From the NCBI GenBank assembly GCA_030637745.1, contig DAOWFX010000017.1, forward strand, positions 1 to 34,576: a stretch of 34,576 nt of DNA. The letters run 5' to 3'. Shown in pieces: positions 5,897 through 13,128 of this stretch. This DNA is from JAGLOK01 sp023139005. Lineage in GTDB: Bacteria > Bacillota > Clostridia > Christensenellales > UMGS416. Under the pieces are notes generated by a model that saw only the letters and a list, made by a program, of their open reading frames with translations, did not search any database and was not told the origin of the DNA. How positions within the stretch are numbered: the stretch's first letter is position 1; each line of letters begins with the position of its first letter. Position numbers and translations under genes: made by a program.

Positions 5897-7045
5897 ATGA
5901 TAAAGAATCTTCGGAAAATACTCATTGTAAGTCTTATGCTTGTAATGATCGCAATTTCTTTTCCTGCACAGCATAATGTGCTTGCAGATGAAACAGATAC
6001 CGCTACAGAGATCACCCTGACTTTTGGTGGTGATGTCACATTCGGATACAAAAATGGGGAAGACTACAAGGGATCCATGCCCTATTTCCTTGAGCAAAAC
6101 AACATGGACTTTTCCTTAATATTTTCAAATCTATATGATATCTTCTCCAATGATGACCTCACCATGGTCAATCTAGAGACTACCATAACAGACGCAACAA
6201 AAAAGAAGGATAAAACCTACACCTTCCGCGCACCCTATGAATACGTTGAAATACTCAAAGCAGGATCTATCGAAGCAGTGAGTATCGCAAACAACCATGC
6301 TATGGACTACTACGAGCAGGGTAGAATCGATACAACACGTACGCTTTTGGAAAATGATATCATCGTCAGTGGTGAAAACTATGCTAGCAGTGTGGAGATT
6401 AAAGGCATCAAGGTGGGCATACTTAGCTACGTCACATTCCAAACAGGGTTTAATTACAAGTCAGCCATCGAACGCGATATTCAATATATGAAAAAATCCC
6501 ATGATATTGTCATTGTCTCCATGCACTGGGGACTGGAGCCAAAAATTTATGCTGACAGGAGTCAAGAAAAAGAAAATTATAAAGCTATCAGGAGTCAAAT
6601 ACAGCTAGCACATAAGATGATTGATTTAGGCGCCGATCTTATTTTTGGACACCATCCACATATTATTCAAGGCATTGAATATTACAAAGACAGATACATA
6701 GTATACTCTTTAGGCAACTGTTCCTTTGGCGGTAATTCAAGTCCTTACAATGATGATATATTAATATTTCAGCAGAAGTTCAGAGTCACAGAATATGGAG
6801 TTCAGCCTGCAGAAGCAAGGGTTATCCCCTGTCGCGTTTCTTCACAGAAAAATGTGAATGACTTTATGCCGACACCGTTTGAGGGTGAGGAAATAAGGCG
6901 CGTCTTGGATCGTGTAGTAGAGTTTTCAGCACATATGGAATATGGGTTGATGGAAATACCTGAAGGTTGGATAGAAGATCCATATACAAGAGAGGAGTAT
7001 CGTGCAGATAAAGAAGCAGAAAAGGCAGCTGCACAAACCGATTAA
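5897..7045 (+). CDS. Secreted CapA-family protein
   Basis: A 382-residue protein with a signal peptide (MIKNLRKI, hydrophobic core, probable cleavage after VLA). The CapA/poly-gamma-glutamate domain follows, with metallophosphatase-like motifs: LTFGGDVTFGY, MVNLETTITD, SIANNHAMDYYEQG, VSMHWGLEP, GADLIFGHHPHIIQGIEYY and IVYSLGNCSFGG. In characterised systems CapA-family proteins act with CapB and CapC in poly-gamma-glutamate export. No capB or capC is present here, so this is one of the many stand-alone homologues of unproven substrate. A longer in-frame opening from 5828 is rejected because it removes the signal peptide from the N terminus. No Shine-Dalgarno sequence precedes the ATG. Confidence 0.88.
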   Translation: MIKNLRKILIVSLMLVMIAISFPAQHNVLADETDTATEITLTFGGDVTFGYKNGEDYKGSMPYFLEQNNMDFSLIFSNLYDIFSNDDLTMVNLETTITDATKKKDKTYTFRAPYEYVEILKAGSIEAVSIANNHAMDYYEQGRIDTTRTLLENDIIVSGENYASSVEIKGIKVGILSYVTFQTGFNYKSAIERDIQYMKKSHDIVIVSMHWGLEPKIYADRSQEKENYKAIRSQIQLAHKMIDLGADLIFGHHPHIIQGIEYYKDRYIVYSLGNCSFGGNSSPYNDDILIFQQKFRVTEYGVQPAEARVIPCRVSSQKNVNDFMPTPFEGEEIRRVLDRVVEFSAHMEYGLMEIPEGWIEDPYTREEYRADKEAEKAAAQTD

Positions 7046-7073
7046 TTTGATTTAAACTTTACAGTCTATAATT

Positions 7074-7098
7074 AAAGGATGCTTATACGCATCCTTTT
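7074..7098. terminator. Bidirectional terminator between convergent genes
   Basis: AAAGGATGC (7074-7082), loop TTATAC, GCATCCTTT (7089-7097) with a T-run on the plus strand. On the minus strand the right arm and loop also encode the last residues and stop (Gly-Cys-Val-TAA) of the GNAT gene. Confidence 0.8.
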
Positions 7099-7604
7099 TC
7101 ACATCCATTACAATCATCACAGCCACCTTCAAGTGGAGAGTTTTCTTTCAGCAAAACCATGGGGATTGCCACTTTACCATTTTTATCGGTAAATAATTCA
7201 CCACACACTTCAAAGTTCAGTGTTTCATAGAAACCGACGATGAATGCTCTTGCATTGACATATATTTTGTCTGCAAGCAGTTCAAATCCACGATTAATTA
7301 ATAGTCGTACAACCAGTGCACCCAATTTTTCCCCGCGAACACGATTATCCACTACAACCATACCAATGTAGAATTCCCCGTCATTGTCAAATATTCTACC
7401 GCATGCATAGTATTCATCATCTTCGCCTACCAATATATGTAGCGCCGTATCATCATCATCATCTTGGAAAATTTCGAGTCCAAGTTCATCTTTAAATATT
7501 GCTTTTCTTATTCTCATTACATCTTCAAGATTTTCACGTCCGAAGACCCATTTGCTCATAATCATATATTCATTGTATACTAAAACAGTAGGTTTATCAA
7601 TCAT
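7083..7604 (-). CDS. GNAT-family N-acetyltransferase with Cys-rich tail
   Basis: A GNAT acetyltransferase of about 173 residues. The N-terminal region with IRKAIFKDELGL resembles family members that act on small molecules. IGMVVVDNRVRGEKLGALVV is the core strand 4/helix 3 with the acetyl-CoA loop (RxxGxxG variant VRGEKLG), and KIYVNARAFIVGFYETLNFE is the conserved C-terminal region. The last 15 residues, EGGCDDCNGCEKGCV, add four cysteines in a C-x2-C-x2-C-x3-C pattern that is not part of the fold and looks like a small metal site. The ATG at 7604 is taken as the start; a later ATG (MSKWVFG) is possible, and no clear ribosome binding site decides it. It follows the glycosyltransferase gene after 45 bases and probably shares its transcript. 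Confidence 0.8.
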   Translation of the reverse strand: MIDKPTVLVYNEYMIMSKWVFGRENLEDVMRIRKAIFKDELGLEIFQDDDDDTALHILVGEDDEYYACGRIFDNDGEFYIGMVVVDNRVRGEKLGALVVRLLINRGFELLADKIYVNARAFIVGFYETLNFEVCGELFTDKNGKVAIPMVLLKENSPLEGGCDDCNGCEKGCV

Positions 7605-7649
7605 ATTCAAATTCGTTTATATTATGAAATAGGACTATCTTTGAGCTGA

Positions 7650-8834
7650 TTATTCTACCAAGCCTTCCATCAGATTCACCACAGTATCACTGCCGCCTAG
7701 CTTGAGCATTTTTTGCTTCACAGTCATCGCATTTTCTGCATAGGATGGATCTTTTTCAATGCGCTTAACCAATTCTCTGAGCTTTTGCGGATTGAATGCA
7801 TCTTTTTCGCAAAAAATACCTGCGCCCGCATTTTCTGCACCTTTTGCGTTATATCTTCTTTCATAGATAAAGCCTGGGAAGTTTATTTGTGCCACTGCAT
7901 TGAGTATGCCGGTCATACAGCTATTTTGCCCACCATGATTGATAAATACCAGCGATTCTGGGAAATAGTCTTCAAATACGACATATTTGCGTACACAAAC
8001 ATTCCCGATATCGCATTCTTTTAGCTCCCGTGCGCCGATAATCACCTTATATGGCAAATCTTTAAATGCTTCTATACATGTTTTTACTATTTTCTTTGAT
8101 GGAAATACAGCCAATCCAAGATACACGATAATATACTTCTTCTCGCCCTTAGGATTGGTATGCTTTCCATATATCAATGGTCCCGTGTATACTACACCAT
8201 TTTCATCCTCAAATTGCTCAAAATCTTTACTGCTGGGAACAACCTTATAATCTGCCCAGTGAAAAATATCAAGACTGCTCGCAACCGCCGGCATCGCAAG
8301 TTCCTTCAGTACAGTATTTACGTCTTTTGCATATTGCACATCTTTGCCCATCTCCGACGATTCCGGTTTGCCATAGCTCGTGATGCTTGGGATTCCGGCA
8401 AGCTTTGCAGCAACAATACCTGATAAACGAAACTCAGAATAAAGCATATCAATCTGCTTGTTTTTAATAACCTCAGCTAGAAACAAAGCATCTTTCTTAA
8501 AGAAGCTTTTTCTCGTTGCGCCGGTGATAAAAAGTGCTTGCTCAAATGTTTTAACCATTGCATTATCCGGATTATCTGAAGGAATTTCAACCCTGGATAT
8601 GATCCAAGCCAGGACTTTTCCTAGAAACCTTGGAAGACCAAATGGAATAGGTACCGGTGCTTCAATGATCTCAATCCCGAACTGCTGCATTTGCTCTTGA
8701 TTCACGTCATCTTTGCCTGCTGCAATGATGGGTGTATGCCCTCTTTGCTTGGCTTTAAGTGCGATCGAAATACATCGCGTCATTGCACCATAGCTAGTTG
8801 TTAGGTTTGACATGGGTGTAAGTAATATTCTCAT
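7650..8834 (-). CDS. MGT-type UDP-glycosyltransferase (GT-B fold)
   Basis: A 394-residue protein with two Rossmann halves. The N-terminal half begins with RILLTPMSNLTTSYG and a helix for the acceptor. The C-terminal half carries KKYIIVYLGLAVFP, YKVIIGARE and the nucleotide-sugar motif FINHGGQNSCMTGILNAVAQ, followed by FPGFIYERRYNAKGAENAGAG. This is the pattern of GT1/MurG-like macrolide- or lipid-type glycosyltransferases. The donor is probably a UDP- or dTDP-sugar; the acceptor is unknown. GGAG six bases before MRILLTP sets the start at 8834 and rules out the in-frame ATG at 8846, which overlaps that site. It has its own strong promoter, and the GNAT gene follows, so the two may modify one product. 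Confidence 0.82.
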   Translation of the reverse strand: MRILLTPMSNLTTSYGAMTRCISIALKAKQRGHTPIIAAGKDDVNQEQMQQFGIEIIEAPVPIPFGLPRFLGKVLAWIISRVEIPSDNPDNAMVKTFEQALFITGATRKSFFKKDALFLAEVIKNKQIDMLYSEFRLSGIVAAKLAGIPSITSYGKPESSEMGKDVQYAKDVNTVLKELAMPAVASSLDIFHWADYKVVPSSKDFEQFEDENGVVYTGPLIYGKHTNPKGEKKYIIVYLGLAVFPSKKIVKTCIEAFKDLPYKVIIGARELKECDIGNVCVRKYVVFEDYFPESLVFINHGGQNSCMTGILNAVAQINFPGFIYERRYNAKGAENAGAGIFCEKDAFNPQKLRELVKRIEKDPSYAENAMTVKQKMLKLGGSDTVVNLMEGLVE

Positions 8835-8870
8835 GATTATCTCCATTGTCTAGTAAAATTTCCAATTATC

Positions 8871-8898
8871 ATTATACTGCAAATATATACATTGTCAA
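8871..8898 (-). promoter_or_regulatory. Promoter of the glycosyltransferase gene
   Basis: On the minus strand TTGACA (8898-8893), a 16-base spacer, TATAAT (8876-8871): both hexamers match the sigma-A consensus. It abuts the terminator of the upstream hydrolase gene. Confidence 0.85.
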
Positions 8899-8928
8899 AA
8901 AAGAGCAAACCATTGTTTTGCTCTTTTA
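8897..8928 (-). terminator. Terminator of the hydrolase gene
   Basis: AAAAGAGCAAA and TTTTGCTCTTTT pair around a short loop. On the minus strand the stem is followed by TTTTTTG, which closes the gene ending at 8952. Confidence 0.85.
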
Positions 8929-8951
8929 TATTCAATTCATTTATCTACTAT

Positions 8952-10352
8952 CTATTTAATAAAGCTTACAATGTCATCAATAACCTCTTGGTCTACACTG
9001 CTTGCAATAGTGTACTCCTCATTACTGGAAACACCTTCTCCTGCCATCATCAGATGGTTTAGGGTTGGATATAGTTTAAATGTCCAGTTTCCACTACCAC
9101 CGAATACATCTAGCCACATATTATAATCAACCATTGTAACCTGATAGTCTCGCTCCCCTTGCAGCACAAGCACGGGTTTAACGATTGAAGCCGCGGTTTC
9201 AATTGGTCTATATGCAATCATATCTTGCATATAGGCTTTATATGCGCCCATAAATACTTCGGTTTTATCATAGTCATCAATATTATTGACCTTTGCAACT
9301 TCAACTTCCACAGCATCAAGCACAGTCTGCTCTTCACCTGTGATTTCTCCATCTAATTCAAATAAATATTCATATTGTCCAAGGATAATCTCATGAACGC
9401 CTCTTGCAGATCCTGCCATAATGATAAATCCTTTTGCATTTTGTGCGTTTTGTGCAATCCTTGGTATTGCATAGCCACCAAGGCTATGTCCGAGAACGTA
9501 GATTTCTTCTGCATCAACACCCTCAACGCTTGTCAGCATATTGACTATTTCCACTGCATCATTAATGGTCTCATTATATATTGTGAAGTCATACTTTCCT
9601 ATAAATGCTTCTGGATATGCATAGCTACCCTTGTCATAGCGGTATACTGCAATCCCTTGTTGTGCAAGACCCCATGCAATGTCGCGAAATGGTTTGTTTG
9701 CAAGCACTGTTTCATCTCTATCTGCAGGGCCTGAGCCATGCACCAAGACAACACAAGGATAACTGCCACCACCGTCGGGAAGCGTTAGCGTTCCTCCCAG
9801 TTCCAAGCCATTAACCGTAGCTTCCAATTCTACTTCAACGATGCCTTCTGGCAATTGGCTTTCAGTTTTTACTTGGTATGGTTTTATCTGTAGTCCTGCA
9901 ATATGATTTTTACTATCAAAATACACTTCAAAATTCACATTCTCATTTTCAAACTTCACAGGTACTGCAACACCCTGCAGACCACCGAGTTCAAATGCAT
10001 ACACTTCGTTCATCTCCACAAACGCACCATTGGTGGATATAATGCTTTCCATCATTGATTGATAAGCACTTGTATTGATTTGTTGTTTCATGGTTGCATC
10101 ATGTGTATATGATGTATACGCACTCTCATATTCACCACTCACTAAGTCCATTATATAGTCTCTAGCAGTCTCAACAATATCAATCTCAGTCTCTTCTGCT
10201 TTGACTTCTTCTGACTCTTCTTCTTTTATTTCTTGTTCTGTTTCTGTTTTTGATGTTTCCACTTCAACTTCTTGCGTATTTGGTGTGCTGTTTGTACATC
10301 CACCCATCATCAATAGTCCAATGACCATAATGACGACTAATATCTTTTTCAT
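8952..10352 (-). CDS. Lipoprotein alpha/beta hydrolase with DUF3887-like N-domain
   Basis: A 466-residue protein. MKKILVVIMVIGLLMMGGC gives a lipobox (GGC, C19), followed by an acidic Glu/Thr-rich linker to about residue 58. A DUF3887-like domain (about 60-160; IVETARDYIMDLVSGEYESA) precedes the alpha/beta-hydrolase domain. Catalytic residues are visible: the oxyanion region LVHGSGPADRDE, the nucleophile in VLGHSLGGYA, the acid in LQGERDYQV and the histidine in PTLNHLM. The target is likely a small ester or peptide bond outside the membrane; the physiological substrate is unknown. Transcription starts from a perfect consensus promoter, and the mRNA has a short leader with a small hairpin (ATGGTT/AACCAT, near 10393-10410). 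Confidence 0.87.
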   Translation of the reverse strand: MKKILVVIMVIGLLMMGGCTNSTPNTQEVEVETSKTETEQEIKEEESEEVKAEETEIDIVETARDYIMDLVSGEYESAYTSYTHDATMKQQINTSAYQSMMESIISTNGAFVEMNEVYAFELGGLQGVAVPVKFENENVNFEVYFDSKNHIAGLQIKPYQVKTESQLPEGIVEVELEATVNGLELGGTLTLPDGGGSYPCVVLVHGSGPADRDETVLANKPFRDIAWGLAQQGIAVYRYDKGSYAYPEAFIGKYDFTIYNETINDAVEIVNMLTSVEGVDAEEIYVLGHSLGGYAIPRIAQNAQNAKGFIIMAGSARGVHEIILGQYEYLFELDGEITGEEQTVLDAVEVEVAKVNNIDDYDKTEVFMGAYKAYMQDMIAYRPIETAASIVKPVLVLQGERDYQVTMVDYNMWLDVFGGSGNWTFKLYPTLNHLMMAGEGVSSNEEYTIASSVDQEVIDDIVSFIK

Positions 10353-10426
10353 CGTAATCTCCTTACTGTTGTTTCATAATTTATAGAATACGATGGTTGC
10401 GCAAACCATTGTTCTATCTGTTCTAC

Positions 10427-10455
10427 ATTATATATAACAGTTGTAACAATGTCAA
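10427..10455 (-). promoter_or_regulatory. Consensus sigma-A promoter of the hydrolase gene
   Basis: On the minus strand TTGACA (10455-10450), exactly 17 bases, TATAAT (10432-10427). It is among the best promoters in the window. The rest of the 317-base gap (10353-10669) holds the leader hairpin and the promoter of the HAD gene. Confidence 0.88.
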
Positions 10456-10605
10456 GAACCATATTGCTGAAAAATACAATACGATTGTTGATTTATACAT
10501 CTAATATATTCAACCATACAATACGCATATTCAAAATCCGAAGCGTTTTGCAATCAAATTTTCAATCAAATCCACTGTCAACAAATATAGCCATATCCAT
10601 ATTTG

Positions 10606-10633
10606 TTGTAATACACCATTTAAAGTCTATAAT
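10606..10633 (+). promoter_or_regulatory. Probable promoter of the HAD gene
   Basis: TTGTAA (10606-10611), 16 bases, TATAAT (10628-10633), ending 36 bases before the ATG. Confidence 0.5.
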
Positions 10634-10669
10634 ATAATTATCACTAACTTAAATTGTGAGGATAAAACT

Positions 10670-11536
10670 ATGCAAAAGAAAAAACCAATTATTGCATTGA
10701 TGTATGATTTTGACCGAACATTGTCTCCAAAAGATATGCAAGAATTCTCCTTTATACCCGATTTAGGAATACAGGATCCAGATACATTTTGGGATGAAGC
10801 CGATAAATTAGCAAAAGATCATAAGATGTCAGGAATCAATGCATATATGTATTTAATGCTTACAAAAGCATGTGAAAAAGATATTTGTATGAAATATCAG
10901 AATTTTGTGGACTTAGGTAAAGATGTGGAATTGTTCTCAGGAGTTGACACATGGTTTGAAAGAATAAACAATTTTGCAGAAAAAAAAGGTGCAATTGTAG
11001 AGCATTATATTATCTCATCAGGGCTAAAGGAAATAATTCAAGGCACTGCTATCGCGCATCACTTCAAAGAAATATTTGCATCATCTTATGTCTATGACAC
11101 AGATGGCATTGCAGTATGGCCTGCACTATGTGTAGACTATACAGGTAAAACACAGTTTCTATTTCGGATTAGCAAAGGAATTTTGGATATTAATGATTCT
11201 ACTGTGAACGATTATATGCATGATGATGAAAAAAGAATCCCCTTTCATAACATGATATATCTCGGTGATGGATTTTCTGACATTCCTTGTATGAAGCTCG
11301 TAACAGAAAATGGTGGCAAGTCCATTGTTGTCTACAAACCCGATACAAATATGGATACTGCAAAAGAATTGATTAATGATAACAGAGCAGATTTTATGTC
11401 GAGTGCAGATTACTCAAAGGGCACGCGATTGGAAACCTTAGTTCATAACATCATCGATTCTATGATTGCTAGTGATAAATTGTATAAGGCGCACGATGTG
11501 AGCGTAAAGCGCGCAAGCGACAAAGTAGAAAATTAG
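10670..11536 (+). CDS. HAD-superfamily hydrolase
   Basis: A 288-residue protein with the HAD motifs in order: motif I YDFDRTLS near the N terminus (nucleophile and acid/base Asp), motif II in HYIISSGLKEII, the Lys motif within YTGKTQFLFRISKG and motif IV YLGDGFSDIPCM. The helical cap follows motif I (about 25-95). This matches HAD phosphatases of the phosphoserine-phosphatase-like type, but the cap and substrate residues do not identify a substrate. GAGG lies eight bases before the ATG. It is convergent with the next gene and appears to be monocistronic; no strong terminator was seen in the 88 bases after it. Confidence 0.83.
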   Translation: MQKKKPIIALMYDFDRTLSPKDMQEFSFIPDLGIQDPDTFWDEADKLAKDHKMSGINAYMYLMLTKACEKDICMKYQNFVDLGKDVELFSGVDTWFERINNFAEKKGAIVEHYIISSGLKEIIQGTAIAHHFKEIFASSYVYDTDGIAVWPALCVDYTGKTQFLFRISKGILDINDSTVNDYMHDDEKRIPFHNMIYLGDGFSDIPCMKLVTENGGKSIVVYKPDTNMDTAKELINDNRADFMSSADYSKGTRLETLVHNIIDSMIASDKLYKAHDVSVKRASDKVEN

Positions 11537-11624
11537 ACATATTACACATACTGTGTGGTATGCCCTGACGGACTATGGATTTTGTCTTTAAGAAAGCTGT
11601 ATCTTTATTATTTAATACTTTAAA

Positions 11625-12950
11625 TCATCTCATCCTATCAGGAGTTGTTGATTCATCTGCATGAGAACGATAAAGTATTGTTCCATCAAGCGCACTCATC
11701 GTTAGTATTGATTTATGCCCCAAATCATAATTCATTTGATAGTTCTCATCAAGTGCTGCATACATATCTCCTTGCTCCGGGTAATCTTTATCAAAGCTGG
11801 TAATCTCGTAACCATAGAAATCCCAAACAGGCATCAAAATCATTTGTCCTTCATAATCATCTCCAAAGCTTACTCTGTAACTAAGCTTGATTTCGTCAAC
11901 ATGCAATTCTCTGTTGAGTACATTACCTTCATATCCGCATGGTGAACAGTAAGCATTTGATAGTATTTTTTCTTTAAAAACATTTATTATTTCCTCAAAA
12001 TCCATAAGCTTTACACCCTCAGTCAGCATTTCTATTTCAGATTTCTTAGCATCAATATCAACCAATACCACGCCGCTGTCATCCACCCCAACTGTCACTT
12101 CTGCAACAGGCCATTCAGGTGTTGTTAGTGAATATTGATTCCAGCCTTCATCTGATAATCCTCCTGTCCAATAAGCAAAATCTATAGGAATTCCACCGAT
12201 TGTTCGTGTAAATGAAAATGAGTAGAATTCAGGCATTTTATCTCCTTCCATACGGCTTCTGTCATAAATTGCGGAAGAATGAACCTGTGCAATATCCAAA
12301 TAGTCAAATCCCATATCATTTACAAGATTTCGAGCAATTTGAGCTGCATCTTCTTGAGTGATTGTAAGTTTGAAAAATTCCTTACCTTCATAAATTATAG
12401 CTTTGCCTGTTAAGCCATCATCACCTCCGGTATTTTTGAATCTGACTTTGCCTCTGTCTTGATCAATTTCTAATCTTGCAGGAACTTTTTTCCCCAAGGC
12501 AATAAGTGAAACATCATTTATAGAGGATACTTCGACTGAATTTCCAATAAGTGTTTTAATTATTGTATCAAAATAACCATCGGTAATTTCCTCTGGAATG
12601 AGTTCATAAATCCCCCATGTATCGGTAGGTAGATAAGGTGTTGCATCAACAAATACATCCGTTTTACCATCTTCCGAATGATATTCTTCTTGCCATCTAT
12701 CAGGTGATAGATAGGTATAGATGGTGCTATCTTCAAATGCTGTTTCCTTATCATCAGACTGACTAGACAAATCTTTTTGAACATTACTGTCTTCTTCAAT
12801 AGGTTTATTATTATCGTAAACAGGCAAGCACGCTGTGGTAACTCCCCCTAAAATCATTACAACTACAACCAAAATGGAGATAGGAAGTATCATACAGCTT
12901 CTTGTTACACGGGCAATATCTACAAACATTTCTGCAATTTTATCTTTCAT
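11625..12950 (-). CDS. Protease-less paralogue of the M56 sensor domain
   Basis: A 441-residue protein: a short N terminus, one membrane helix (about 20-38) ending GGVTTAC, and a roughly 390-residue extracellular domain. The domain matches the C-terminal part of the M56 protein encoded at 13129-15654. Compare GKTDVFVDATPYL with RKTDVYINA, LIPVWHVFG-type strings (MPVWDFYG here), FEEIINVFKEK with FDEVMNIFKKN, and the C-terminal SILTMSALDGTILYR with PIMTINAIDGTIIE. The first 25 residues (FVDIARVTRSCMILPISI) even resemble the M56 segment VDVVRVSKNNISLPVTV just after the protease. This suggests descent from a full-length copy by internal deletion. It has its own promoter and may be a decoy or a co-sensor; function is inferred only. 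Confidence 0.7.
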   Translation of the reverse strand: MKDKIAEMFVDIARVTRSCMILPISILVVVVMILGGVTTACLPVYDNNKPIEEDSNVQKDLSSQSDDKETAFEDSTIYTYLSPDRWQEEYHSEDGKTDVFVDATPYLPTDTWGIYELIPEEITDGYFDTIIKTLIGNSVEVSSINDVSLIALGKKVPARLEIDQDRGKVRFKNTGGDDGLTGKAIIYEGKEFFKLTITQEDAAQIARNLVNDMGFDYLDIAQVHSSAIYDRSRMEGDKMPEFYSFSFTRTIGGIPIDFAYWTGGLSDEGWNQYSLTTPEWPVAEVTVGVDDSGVVLVDIDAKKSEIEMLTEGVKLMDFEEIINVFKEKILSNAYCSPCGYEGNVLNRELHVDEIKLSYRVSFGDDYEGQMILMPVWDFYGYEITSFDKDYPEQGDMYAALDENYQMNYDLGHKSILTMSALDGTILYRSHADESTTPDRMR

Positions 12951-13000
12951 ATCATTCTTATCCTTTATATAACATATATTTGCATTTTCTTCTTTTTGCT

Positions 13001-13029
13001 ATTATAGTCTTATAAGGGATTTTTTTCAA
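13001..13029 (-). promoter_or_regulatory. Promoter of the protease-less sensor gene
   Basis: On the minus strand TTGAAA (13029-13024), a 17-base spacer, TATAAT (13006-13001). It allows this gene to be expressed apart from the BlaI/M56 operon. Confidence 0.75.
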
Positions 13030-13072
13030 GCATCAACAAATCACGTAAATATTCACACACTCCCATACAACA

Positions 13073-13098
13073 AGAGCCACCAAATAGGCAGCTCTCTC
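13073..13098 (-). terminator. Weak hairpin after the M56 gene
   Basis: On the minus strand AGAGCTGCC pairs with GGTGGCTCT (nine pairs, two wobble) around a short loop, followed by only TGTTG. It may be a weak terminator. The stem closely resembles the better terminator at 16156-16182. Confidence 0.45.
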
Positions 13099-13128
13099 TG
13101 AATAAGCATTATAAAACTCAAATTTTTA

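Noticed and set aside
7713..8700. Several plus-strand open frames within the glycosyltransferase gene
   Set aside because: They lack ribosome binding sites and recognisable motifs, while the minus strand encodes a full GT-B enzyme.
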